From NCBI GenBank assembly GCA_009746045.1, contig RPFO01000154.1, forward strand, positions 1,558,253-1,615,752: a stretch of 57,500 nt of DNA, written 5' to 3'. Made by a program: the position numbers and the translations under genes. Positions 1 to 13,455 of this stretch are shown piece after piece. Source of the DNA: Mesostigma viride. Taxonomy: Eukaryota > Streptophyta > Mesostigmatophyceae > Mesostigmatales > Mesostigmataceae. Each line of letters begins with the position of its first letter. Position 1 is the stretch's first letter. The notes under the pieces were generated by a model that was given only the letters and a program-made list of their open reading frames with translations, was not told the DNA's origin and ran no database searches.

Positions 1-3000
1 GGCGGCTGCACACACACGTAGACAACACCATGCAAGCGCAAGGTAGCTGACTTGCACGCACAGGTACACCACCAATGCACGCAAGGGGCGGCTGCACACA
101 CACGTACACACACCGCGCACGCAATAAGGGACGGCTGCACACACACACGTACATACACCGCGCACGCAAGGGCAACAGCACTCACATGTACATACACCAT
201 GCACGCAAGGGGCGGCTGCACACACACGTACACACCATGGCACGCAAAGGAGCCGACTTCACGCACAGGTAACACCATGCACGCAAGGTTCGGGCTGCAC
301 ACAAATGTACATCCACCGCGCACGCAAGGGCGAGTGCACAACACATGTACATACACACATGGCACGCAAGGGGCGCTGCACAACACATCTGTACACCACC
401 GCGCACGCAAGGGGCGAGTGCACACACAGTACACATAACACACCGCGCACGCAAGGGGCGGCTGCACACACACGTACACACACCATGCACGCAATTGCCG
501 GCAGCACACACACGTACATCCACCGCTGCACGCAAGGGCAACTGCAGCACACATGTACACACAGCCGCGCACGCTTGGGCAGCTGGCACTCAGATGTACA
601 CACACCGCGCACGCACAAGGGCCGGCTGCACACACACGTACACACACCATGCACGCAATTGCCGGCATGCACACACGTACACACACCGCACATGCAGGGG
701 GGCTGCACACACACGTACACACACCATGCACGCAATTGCCGGGCATGCACACACACGTACGTCCACCGCGCACGCAAGGGGCAACTTGCACACACGGTAG
801 ATTAGCACAACACACCGCGCACGCAAGGGGCGGCTGCACACGCACGTACATACACCGCGCACGCAAGGGGCGGCTGCACACACACGTACATCCACCGCGC
901 ACGCAAGGGGCAACTGCACACACACGTACATACACCGCGCACGCAAGGGGCAACTGCACACAACATACATACCCGCGCACGCAAGGGGCAACTGCACACA
1001 CATGTACACACACCGCGCACGCAAGGGGCAACTGCACACACACGTACACACACCGCGCACGCAAGGGGCGGCTGCACACACACGTACATCCACCGCGCAC
1101 GCAAGGGGCAACTGCACACACATGTACACACACCGCGCACGGGGCGGCTGCACACACACGTACCTACACCGCGCACGCAAGGGGCGGCTGCACACACACG
1201 TACATACACCGCGCACGCAAGGGGCAACTGCACACACATGTACATACACCGCGCACGCAAGGGGCAACTGCACACACATGTACACACACCGCGCACGCAA
1301 GGGGCAACTGCACACACACGTACACACACCGCGCACGCTTGGGGCGGCTGCACACACACGTAAATACACCGCGCACGCAAGGGGCGGCTGCACACACACG
1401 TACATCCACCGCGCACGCAAGGGGCAACTGCACACACATGTACACACACCGCGCACGCAAGGGGCAACTGCACACACACGTACACACACCGCGCACGCTT
1501 GGGGCGGCTGCACACACACGTAAATACACCGCGCACGCAAGGACCGGCTCCACTCACATGTACATCCACCGCGCAACCACGGGGCGGCTGCACACACACG
1601 TACATACACCGCGCACGCAAGGGGCTGCTGCACACACACTTACACACAAAATGCACGCTTGGGGCGACGGCACTCACATGTACATACACCGCGCACGAAA
1701 GGGGTGGCTGCACACACACGTACACACACCATGCACGCAAGGAGCGACTTCACGCACAGGTACACACACCATGCACGCAAGGTTCGGCTGCACACACATG
1801 TACATCCACCGCGCACGCAAGGGGCGGCTGCACACACATGTACATACACCATGCACGCAAGGGGCGGCTGCACACACCTGTACACACACCGCGCACGCAA
1901 GGGGCGAGTGCACACACACGTACACACACCGCGCACGCAAGGGGCGGCTGCACACACACGTACACACACCATGCACGCAATTGCCGGCATGCACACACAC
2001 GTACATCCACCGCGCACGCAAGGGGCAACTGCACACACATGTACACACACCGCGCACGCTTGGGGCAGCTGCACTCACATGTACACACACCGCGCACGCT
2101 TGGGGCGGCTGCACACACACGTACATACACCGCGCACGCTTGGGGCGAGTGCGCACACACGTACATACACCGCGCACGCAAGGGGGGGCTGCACACACAC
2201 GTACATACACCGCGCACGCAAGGGGCCAGTGCAAGCACATGTACATACACCATGCACGCAAGGGCCGGCATGCACAGAAACGTACATACACCGCGCACGC
2301 AAGGGGCTGCTGCACACACACGTACACACACCATGCACGCACGGGGCGGCTGCACACACATGTACATCCACCGCACACGCAAGGGGCGGCTGCACACACA
2401 TGTACATCCACCGCGCACGCAAGGGGCGAGTGCACACACACGTACACACACCGCGCACGCAAGGGGCGGCTGCACACACACGTACACACACCATGCACGC
2501 AATTGCCGGCATGCACACACACGTACATACACCGCGCACGCAAGGGGCGAGTGCGCACACACGTACATACACCGCGCACGCAAGGGGGGGCTGCACACAC
2601 ACGTACATACACCGCGCACGCAAGGGGCCAGTGCAAGCACATGTACATACACCATGCACGCAAGGGCCGGCATGCACAGAAACGTACATACACCGCGCAC
2701 GCAAGGGGCTGCTGCACACACACGTACACACACCATGCACGCACGGGGCGGCTGCACACACACGTACATCCACTGCGCACGCACGGGGCCGGCGACTGCA
2801 CACACATGTACATAAACCATGCACGCAAGGGGCGGCTGCACACACATGTACATCCACCGCGCACGCAAGGGGCGAGTGCAAACACATGTACATACACCGC
2901 GCACGCAAGGACAAGGATGCACACACATGTACATACACCGCGCACGCAAGGGGCGGCTGCACACGCACGTACATACACCGCGCACGCAAGGGGCGGCTGC

Positions 3001-6000
3001 ACACACACGTACATCCACCGCGCACGCAAGGGGCAACTGCACACACATGTACACACACCGCGCACGCTTGGGGCAGCTGCACTCACATGTACACACACCG
3101 CGCACGCAAGGGGCGGCTGCACACACACGTACATCCACCGCGCACGCAAGGGGCAACTGCACACACACGTACATCCACCGCGCACGCAAGGGGCGGCTGC
3201 ACACACACGTACACACACCGCGCACGCAAGGGGCAACTGCACACACATGTACACACACCGCGCACGCTTGGGGCGGCTGCACACACACGTACCTACACCG
3301 CGCACGCAAGGGGCGGCTGCACACACACGTACATACACCGCGCACGCAAGGGGCAACTGCACACACATGTACATACACCGCGCACGCAAGGGGCAACTGC
3401 ACACACATGTACACACACCGCGCACGCAAGGGGCAACTGCACACACACGTACACACACCGCGCACGCTTGGGGCGGCTGCACACACACGTAAATACACCG
3501 CGCACGCAAGGGGCGGCTGCACACACACGTACATCCACCGCGCACGCAAGGGGCAACTGCACACACATGTACACACACCGCGCACGCAAGGGGCAACTGC
3601 ACACACACGTACACACACCGCGCACGCTTGGGGCGGCTGCACACACACGTAAATACACCGCGCACGCAAGGGGTGGCTGCACACACACGTACATCCACCG
3701 CGCACGCAAGGGGCGGCTGCACACACACGTACATACACCGCGCACGCTTGGGGCGGCTGCACACACACGTACCTACACCGCGCACGCAAGGGGCGGCTGC
3801 ACACATACGTATACCTACACCGCGCACGCAAGGGGCGACTGCACACACATGTACATCCACCGCGCACGCAAGGGCCGGCTGCACACACACGTACACACAC
3901 CATGCACGCAAGGGCCGGCTGCACACACACGTACATACACCGCGCACGCTTGGGGCGGCTGCACACACACGTACACACACCGCGCACGCAAGGGGCAGCT
4001 GCACACACACGTACATACACCATGCACGCAAGGGGCTGCACACACACTTACACACACCTTGCACGCAAGGGCCGGCATGCACACACACTGGCATACACCG
4101 CGCACGCAAGGGGCGGCTGCACACACGTACATACACCGCGCACGCAAGGGGCGAGTGCACACACACGTACACACACCGCGCACGCAAGGGGCGGCTGCAC
4201 ACACACGTACACACACCATGCACGCAATTGCCGGCATGCACACGCACGTACATCCACTGCGCACGCAAGGGGCAACTGCACACACATGTACACACGCTTG
4301 GGGCGGCTGCACTCACATGTACACACACCGCGCACGCAAGGGCCGGCTGCACACACACGTACATCCACCGCGCACGCAAGGGGCAACTGCACACACACGT
4401 ACACACACCATGCACGCAAGGGCCGGCTGCACTCACATGTACACACACCATGCACGCAAGGGCCGGCTGCACACACACTTACACACACAATGCACGCTTG
4501 GGGCAACGGCACTCACATGTACATACACCATGCACGCAAGGGGCGGCTGCACACACACGTACACACACCATGCACGCAAGGAGCGACTTCACGCACAGGT
4601 ACACTCACCATGCACGCAAGGGGCGGCTGCACACACACGTACACACACCGCGCACGCAATTAAGGGACGGCTGCACACACACGTACATACACCGCGCACG
4701 CAAGGGGCAACAGCACTCACATGTACATACACCATGCACGCAAGGGGCGGCTGCACACACACGTACACACACCATGCACGCAAGGAGCGACTTCACGCAC
4801 AGGTACACACACCATGCACGCAAGGTTCGGCTGCACACACATGTACATCCACCGCGCACGCAAGGGGCGAGTGCAAACACATGTACATACACCATGCACG
4901 CAAGGGGCGGCTGCACACACATGTACATCCACCGCGCACGCAAGGGGCGAGTGCACACACACGTACACACACCGCGCACGCAAGGGGCGGCTGCACACAC
5001 ACGTACACACACCATGCACGCAATTGCCGGCATGCACACACACGTACATCCACCGCGCACGCAAGGGGCAACTGCACACACATGTACACACACCGCGCAC
5101 GCTTGGGGCAGCTGCACTCACATGTACACACACCGCGCACGCAAGGGCCGGCTGCACACACACGTACACACACCATGCACGCAATTGCCGGCATGCACAC
5201 ACACGTACACACACCGCGCACGCAAGGGGCGGCTGCACACACACGTACACACACCATGCACGCAATTGCCGGCATGCACACACACGTACGTCCACCGCGC
5301 ACGCAAGGGGCAACTGCACACACATGTACACACACCGCGCACGCTTGGGGCAGCTGCACACACACGTACATACACCGCGCACGCAAGGGGCGGCTGCACA
5401 CACACGTACACACACCGCGCACGCAAGGGGCGGCTGCACACACACGTACATACACCGCGCACGCAAGGGGCAACTGCACACACATGTACATACACCGCGC
5501 ACGCAAGGGGCAACTGCACACACATGTACCTACACCGCGCACGCAAGGGGCAACTGCACACACACGTACCTACACCGCGCACGCTTGGGGCGGCTGCACA
5601 CACACGTACCTACACCGCGCACGCAAGGGGCGGCTGCACACACACGTACACACACCATGCACGCAAGGGCCGGCTGCACACACACGTACATCCACCGCGC
5701 ACGCAAGGGGCAACTGCACACACACGTACATCCACCGCGCACGCAAGGGGCGGCTGCACACACACGTACACACACCGCGCACGCAAGGGGCAACTGCACA
5801 CACATGTACACACACCGCGCACGCTTGGGGCGGCTGCACACACACGTACCTACACCGCGCACGCAAGGGGCGGCTGCACACACACGTACATACACCGCGC
5901 ACGCAAGGGGCAACTGCACACACATGTACATACACCGCGCACGCAAGGGGCAACTGCACACACATGTACCTACACCGCGCACGCAAGGGGCAACTGCACA

Positions 6001-9000
6001 CACACGTACCTACACCGCGCACGCTTGGGGCGGCTGCACACACACGTACCTACACCGCGCACGCAAGGGGCGGCTGCACACACACGTACACACACCATGC
6101 ACGCAAGGGCCGGCTGCACACACACGTACATCCCCCGCGCACGCTTGGGGCGGCTGCACACACACGTACCTACACCGCGCACGCAAGGGGCGGCTGCACA
6201 CACACGTACATCCACCGCGCACGCAAGGGGCAACTGCACACACATGTACACACACCGCGCACGCTTGGGGCAGCTGCACTCACATGTACACACACCGCGC
6301 ACGCAAGGGGCGGCTGCACACACACGTACATCCACCGCGCACGCAAGGGGCAACTGCACACACACGTACATCCACCGCGCACGCAAGGGGCGGCTGCACA
6401 CACACGTACACACACCGCGCACGCAAGGGGCGACTGCACACACATGTACATCCACCGCGCACGCAAGGGCCGGCTGCACACACACGTACACACACCATGC
6501 ACGCAAGGGCCGGCTGCACACACACGTACATCCACCGCGCACGCAAGGGCCGGCTGCACACACACGTACATACACCGCGCACGCAAGGGGCAACTGCACA
6601 CACATGTACACACACCGCGCACGCAAGGGGCAACTGCACACACACGTACACACACCGCGCACGCTTGGGGCGGCTGCACACACACGTACCTACACCGCGC
6701 ACGCAAGGGGCGGCTGCACACACACGTACATCCACCGCGCACGCAAGGGGCAACTGCACACACATGTACACACACCGCGCACGCTTGGGGCAGCTGCACT
6801 CACATGTACACACACCGCGCACGCAAGGGGCGGCTGCACACACACGTACATCCACCGCGCACGCAAGGGGCAACTGCACACACACGTACATCCACCGCGC
6901 ACGCAAGGGGCGGCTGCACACACACGTACACACACCGCGCACGCAAGGGGCAACTGCACACACATGTACACACACGGCGCACGCTTGGGGCGGCTGCACA
7001 CACACGTACCTACACCGCGCACGCAAGGGGCGGCTGCACACACACGTACATACACCGCGCACGCAAGGGGCAACTGCACACACATGTACATACACCGCGC
7101 ACGCAAGGGGCAACTGCACACACATGTACACACACCGCGCACGCAAGGGGCAACTGCACACACACGTACACACACCGCGCACGCTTGGGGCGGCTGCACA
7201 CACACGTAAATACACCGCGCACGCAAGGGGCGGCTGCACACACACGTACATCCACCGCGCACGCAAGGGGCAACTGCACACACATGTACACACACCGCGC
7301 ACGCTTGGGGCAGCTGCACTCACATGTACACACACCGCGCACGCAAGGGCCGGCTGCACACACACGAAAAACCACCGCGCACGCAAGGGGCAACTGCACA
7401 CACACGTACATACACCGCGCACGCAAGGGGCGGCTGCACACACACGTACACACACCGCGCACGCAAGGGGCAACTGCACACACATGTACACACACCGCGC
7501 ACGCTTGGGGCGGCTGCACACACACGTACCTACACCTTGCACGCAAGGGGCGGCTGCACACACACGTACATACACCGCGCACGCAAGGGGCAACTGCACA
7601 CACATGTACATACACCGCGCAACCACGGGGCGGCTGCACACACACGTACATACACCGCGCACGCAAGGGGCAACTGCACACACATGTACACACACCGCGC
7701 ACGCTTGGGGCGGCTGCACACACACGTACCTACACCGCGCACGCAAGGGGCGGCTGCACACACACGTACATACACCGCGCACGCAAGGGGCAACTGCACA
7801 CACATGTACATACACCGCGCAACCACGGGGCGGCTGCACACACACGTACACACACCGCGCACGCAAGGGGCAGCTGCACACACACGTACATACACCATGC
7901 ACGCAAGGGGCTGCACACACACTTACACACACCTTGCACGCAAGGGCCGGCATGCACACACACTGGCATACACCGCGCACGCAAGGGGCGGCTGCACACA
8001 CGTACATACACCGCGCACGCAAGGGGCGAGTGCACACACACGTACACACACCGCGCACGCAATTAAGGGACGGCTGCACACACACGTACATACACCGCGC
8101 ACGCAAGGGGCAACGGCACTCACATGTACATACACCATGCACGCAAGGGGCGGCTGCACACACACGTACACACACCATGCACGCAAGGAGCGACTTCACG
8201 CACAGGTACACACACCATGCACGCAAGGTTCGGCTGCACACACATGTACATCCACCGCGCACGCAAGGGGCGGCTGCACACACATGTACATACACCATGC
8301 ACGCAAGGGGCGGCTGCACACACCTGTACATCCACCGCGCACGCAAGGGGCGAGTGCACACACACGTACACACACCGCGCACGCAAGGGGCGGCTGCACA
8401 CACACGTACACACACCATGCACGCAAGGGCCGGCATGCACACACAGTATACACACACCGCGCACGCAAGGGGCGGCTGCACACACACGTACATACACTGC
8501 GCACGCAAGGGGCTGCTGCACACACACTTACACTCACCATGCACGCAAGGGGCGGCTGCACACACACGTACATACACCGCGCACGCAAGGGACGGCTGCA
8601 CACACACGTACATACACCGTGCACGCAAGGGGCAACTGCCCGCACATGTACATCCACCGCGCACGCAATTAAGGGACGGCTGCACACACACGTACATACA
8701 CCGCGCACGCAAGGGGCTGCTGCACACACACTTACACACACAATGCACGCAATTAGGGGCGACGGCACTCACATGTACATACTCTTGGGCGGCTGCACTC
8801 ACATGTACATACACCGCGCATGCAAGGGGCAACTGCACACACACGTACACACACCATGCACGCAAGGGCCGGCATGCACACACACGTACATACACTGCGC
8901 ACGCAAGGGGCAACTGCACACACACGTACACACACCATGCACGGAAGGGACGGCTGCACTCACATGTACACACACCATGCACGCAAGGGGCTGCACACAC

Positions 9001-11233
9001 ACTTACACACCACCTTGCACGCAAGGGCCGGCATGCACACACACTGGCATACACCGCGCACGCAAGGGGCGGCTGCACACACGTACATACACCGCGCACG
9101 CAAGGGGCGAGTGCACACACACGTACACACACCGCGCACGCAATTAAGGGACGGCTGCACACACACGTACATACACCGCGCACGCAAGGGGCAACGGCAC
9201 ACATGTACATCCACCATGCACGCAAGGGGCGGCTGCACACACACGTACACACACCATGCACGCAAGGACAAGGATTCACACACATGTACACACACAAAGC
9301 ACGCAAGGGGCTGCTGCACACACACGTACATACACCGCGCACGCAAGGGGCGGCTGCACTCACATGTACACACACCACGCACGCAAGGGGCGGCTGCACA
9401 CACACGTACATACACTGCGCACGCACGGGGCGACTGCACACACATGTACATAAACCATGCACGCAAGGGGCGGCTGCACACACATGTACATACACCGCGC
9501 ACGCAAGGGGCGAGTGCAAACACATGTACATACACCGCGCACGCAAGGACAAGGATGCACACACATGTACATACACCGCGCACGCAAGGGGCGGCTGCAC
9601 ACACACGTACATACACCGCGCACGCAAGGGGCGAGTGCGCACACACGTACATACACCGCGCACGCAAGGGGCGGCTGCACACACACGTACATACACCGCG
9701 CACGCACGGGGCCAGTGCAAGCACATGTACATACACCATGCACGCAAGGGGCGGCTGCACACACATGTACATACACCGCGCACGCAAGGGGCGAGTGCAA
9801 ACACATGTACATACACCGCGCACGCAAGGGGCAACTGCCCGCACATGTACATCCACCGCACACGCAAGGGGCGGCTGCACACACATGTACATACACCGCG
9901 CACGCAAGGGCGGCTGCACACACACGTACATACACCGCGCACGCAAGGGGCGAGTGCGCACACACGTACATACACCGCGCACGCAAGGGGGGCTGCACAC
10001 ACACGTACATACACCGCGCACGCAAGGGGCCAGTGCAAGCACATGTACATACACCATGCACGCAAGGGCCGGCATGCACAGAAACGTACATACACCGCGC
10101 ACGCAAGGGGCTGCTGCACACACACGTACACACACCATGCACGCACGGGGCGGCTGCACACACACGTACATCCACTGCGCACGCACGGGGCCGGCGACTG
10201 CACACACATGTACATAAACCATGCACGCAAGGGGCGGCTGCACACACATGTACATCCACCGCGCACGCAAGGGGCGAGTGCAAACACATGTACATACACC
10301 GCGCACGCAAGGACAAGGATGCACACACATGTACATACACCGCGCACGCAAGGGGCGGCTGCACACGCACGTACATACACCGCGCACGCAAGGGGCGGCT
10401 GCACACACACGTACATACACCGCGCACGCACGGGGCCAGTGCAAGCACATGTACATACACCATGCACGCAAGGGGCGGCTGCACACACATGTACATACAC
10501 CGCGCACGCAAGGGGCGAGTGCAAACACATGTACATACACCGCGCACGCAAGGGGCAACTGCCCGCACATGTACATCCACCGCGCACGCAAGGGGCGGCT
10601 GCACACACATGTACACACACCATGCACGCAAGGACAAGGATGCACACACATGTACACACACCATGCACGCAAGGGGCGGCTGCACACACACGTACACACA
10701 CCGCGCACGCAAGGGGCGAGTGCAAACACATGTACATACACCATGCACGCAAGGACAAGGATGCACACACATGTACACACACCATGCACGCAAGGGGCGG
10801 CTGCACACACACGTACATACACAATGCACGGTTGGGGCGACGGCACTCACATGTACATACACCATGCACGCAAGGACAAGGATGCACACACATGTACATA
10901 CACCGCGCACGCAAGGGGCGGCTGCACACACACGTACATACACCGCGCACGCAAGGGGCGAGTGCGCACACACGTACATCCACCGCGCACGCAAGGGGCG
11001 GCTGCACACACACGTACATACACCGCGCACGCAATGGGCGAGTGCAAACACATGTACATACACCGCGCACGCAAGGGGCGGCTGCACACACACGTACACA
11101 CACCATGCACGCAAGGGCCGGCATGCACACACACGTACATACACCGCGCACGCAAGGGGCGGCTGCACAGAAACGTACACACACCGCGCACGCAAGGGCC
11201 GGCTGCACACACATGTACATACACCTTGCACGT
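1..11233. repeat. 40-bp minisatellite array, about 280 units
   Basis: The whole stretch is a head-to-tail array of a 40-bp unit of the form CGCGCACGCA AGGGGCGGCT GCACACACAC GTACATACAC. Variants occur at fixed positions: GGCGG, GGCAA, GGCGA or GCCGG in the core, AAGGGG or CTTGGGG before it, and CGCG or CATG at the start. The array already runs at base 1, so it continues outside the window. Higher-order copies are visible: blocks recur at 440 bp (around 5583 and 6023), at 520 bp (6264, 6784, 7304) and at 7400 bp (around 2785 and 10185). The unit has almost no stop codons in any frame and 40 is not a multiple of 3, so the very long reading frames here on both strands are repeat artefacts, not genes. 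Confidence 0.97.
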
Positions 11234-11400
11234 ACAACACACAACACACACACACAACAAAAAATTATATACACACACACACGCACACGCACACGCACAC
11301 GCACACGCACACGCACACGCACACGCACACGCACACGCACAACACAACACACACAACACACACACACACACACGCACACGTGAACAACACACACACACAA
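11234..11400. repeat. Degenerate CA / CACACG simple repeat
   Basis: The minisatellite ends in AC-rich sequence with about ten CACACG hexamers (11279-11340) and then AACACAC runs. Its composition matches the CA-rich half of the 40-bp unit, so it may be the seed or the decayed edge of the array. Confidence 0.9.
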
Positions 11401-11510
11401 CAATTATAATATTAGTGTAGTATATCAAACAAAATAGTAATAAAGTATTTGCAAGCGTACTTCGTGTGAATTATGTGTAGACGAGAATAGAAGCTAAACA
11501 AAACTCTAAT

Positions 11511-11578
11511 GGAGAAAGAGGGATTCGAACCCTTGGGAAAGTTACCCCATACATAGCATTCCACTCGGACATTTCTCC
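11511..11578 (-). pseudogene. tRNA-Ser-like relic lacking the anticodon arm
   Basis: On the minus strand a perfect 7-bp acceptor stem (GGAGAAA with TTTCTCC) encloses a D-arm/A-box-like TGTCCGAGTGG, a short GGG/CCC stem that resembles a class II variable arm, and a T-arm/B-box GGGTTCGAATCCC. The whole is only 68 nt and no anticodon stem-loop can be drawn. Start and end strongly resemble bacterial or organellar serine tRNAs. It could be a decayed organelle-derived tRNA or the head of a SINE. A functional tRNA is unlikely. Confidence 0.55.
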
Positions 11579-11605
11579 GAAAAAAAGGTCACGTAAGCTA
11601 AGGGT

Positions 11606-11670
11606 GGAGAGTTAAGGGTGTAGGTTGTAGGATGTATGGTGTAGGGTGTAGGGTGTAGGGTGTAGGGTGT
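11606..11670. repeat. (GTGTAGG)n heptamer repeat, telomere-like
   Basis: A G-rich 7-bp repeat (TGTAGGG) has about five good copies, with degenerate ones before it. It resembles, but is not identical to, the plant-type TTTAGGG telomere repeat. It lies just beyond the giant minisatellite. Confidence 0.7.
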
Positions 11671-12007
11671 CTTGAGCTTTCTTTTTTGAGATCAATAGAG
11701 TCCCCTTCCATGATCATGTGCGTGATCTGGTTATGATTTTCATCTATGGCGTGTGTGGCCACATCGTGTATTTACAACTTTCTAGCCATGGATAACTAGG
11801 TAACCATAAATTGGTTACCATGATAACTAGGTAAAAACGTGTTGGTTTCAGAATACATGTGATCGCTGCATTGTCATCTACAATGTACAAATCAATCACG
11901 GATTTCGGGGCTACGGATTTCGGGGCTAAGTTTTTGTGGGTAGAGATTGGCAAGGGTGTCTTTATCTTGCCACTTGGTCACTTGGTGTGCATTACGTCTG
12001 TTCTTGC
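11671..12007. other. Anonymous spacer
   Basis: No gene is recognised. There is a small GGTAACC/GGTTACC inverted repeat near 11799-11819 and a 15-bp direct repeat (GGATTTCGGGGCTA) near 11899-11928. Confidence 0.5.
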
Positions 12008-12840
12008 GTTGGAGTCAAAAAACTGTCCGTGTGTGGTGGTGGACTTTTCCTCACGGGCAGTCGCCATATGTCATACAAGCACTTGTTCGGCGTACCACTA
12101 GCTCATGTATGTCACCATTGTAATTTTGCGTTGTAACAGCATTTCTCGGAGCCAACGGCCGTTGGACTCAAAAAACTGACCGTGTGTGGTGGTGGACTTT
12201 TCCTCACGGGCAGTCGCCATATGTCATACAAGCACTTGTTCGGCGTACCACTAGCTCGTGGATGTCACCATTGTAATTTTGAGTTGTAACAGCATTTCTC
12301 GGAGCCAACGGCCGTTGGACTTCGAAAAACTGATAGCCTTGTCTGAAGGTGTGTGCGTGAATGGCACATGTGCATCGTCGGGGGGAGTTTTCTCAAGAGC
12401 CACATGTGGTAGTGTAAGGTGGGCATGCTTAGTGCGTACGGGTGGGAGGGACAAGAGGTGCAGAAGTTGACGGCTTTTGACCTTGGGAAATGACACGGCA
12501 CACATAAGACAACAAAGTGATAATTTTAATGTCTTTACTGGTGTACTGTCAATTTCTCCGAGCCAACGGCCGTTGGACTCTCGAAACTCTCCTGTCTACA
12601 AAGTGTGTGCGTGCGATGGCACTTGTTCCATGTGCCGGGGGGGGGTGAGAAATCTGTCGTTCATTAATTTGTGCCTCGTCGGGGTGGGCATGCATGAATT
12701 TGTGCCTCGTCGGGGTGGACATGCATGAAAGCATTTTCATTGGTACTCGGGGTTCAATATTTTTGTCTTGCTGTTGAAACGTCGACGTGCTCTTCTCCTG
12801 CTCTTTTTTTTTCCTACTCAACGGCCGTTGGTGCTTTTAA
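12008..12840. repeat. Diverged repeat family with a 14-bp palindromic core
   Basis: A 153-bp unit is duplicated in tandem (roughly 12010-12165 and 12166-12318). Both copies end in CGGAG followed by the perfect palindrome CCAACGGCCGTTGG (12152-12165 and 12305-12318). The palindrome recurs at 12563-12576 and, one base off, at 12818-12831 in increasingly diverged surroundings. A 31-bp tandem repeat (GTGCCTCGTCGGGGTGG) sits at 12667-12730. No coding potential is evident. Confidence 0.8.
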
Positions 12841-13127
12841 ACTTGCCCAGCGTTATGACTAGGATGCCCTTCTTTACTGCTAGCCACCGCCCCTTGTGTA
12901 CAATGCTAGAATTAGGCCGGGGTAATGGTACACGTCCACCGCGTCCCCAGTGCAAGGTTCGTGAATGCGCTGGTTCGTAAAAAATTCGGCACTTGGAAGG
13001 TTCGAACACCTGACCCCACTTTCGTTATTTCAACATGCCCTGAACGAAAAAGCTGCGTAAAGGATACATTAACCGTTCCCTGTTATTCTTGATTATATTG
13101 CGATATCATGGACGTACACACGCGGTT

Positions 13128-13255
13128 GGTGGTCCGTACTTGCCAACTGCACTTGCAAACTGACTGACTGACTGCCTCCGTTACGCACTTGCGTGTGTTT
13201 CCGTACTTGCCAACTGAACTTGCAAACTGACTGAATGACTGCCTCCGTTACGACT
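13128..13255. repeat. Tandem duplication of about 67 bp
   Basis: Two near-identical units run from CCGTACTTGCCAACTG to CCTCCGTTACG, each with an internal run of ACTG tetramers. Confidence 0.8.
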
Positions 13256-13358
13256 AACAAGTGAACGACGAGTGAGCTACTAAAGTTTTGTTCAGTTCAT
13301 TGTGTCTATATGTACATAGCCGTTTCTTCAAAACCGTTGCGTGGATACCTTGATTCTG

Positions 13359-13455
13359 GGTTCGCTGATACTTGTTTCCCATTTTAAATCTCCCGTCCAT
13401 AATTGGATACATGTAATGTAGGAGGATACCCACTTGCCCGAAATCCGCGTAACGG
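13359..13455. repeat. Dispersed repeat, copy 1 of 2
   Basis: This stretch shares TTCGCTGATACT, TTTCCC, GTCCATAATTGG and ATACCCA..CCCGAAA, in the same order, with 19235-19325. It is a diverged pair of unknown nature. Confidence 0.6.

Noticed and set aside
1-11233. CRISPR array
   Set aside because: There are no unique spacers between repeats; units are directly adjacent, and the context is eukaryotic.
553-11383. Very long open frames (up to about 2200 codons, HTHVHTPRTQG-type repeats) on both strands
   Set aside because: They are translations of the 40-bp minisatellite in frames that lack stops. No start context, introns or non-repeat domain is present.
12960-13020. tRNA near the GGTTCGAAC word
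   Set aside because: No acceptor or anticodon stem can be paired; only a B-box-like word is present.
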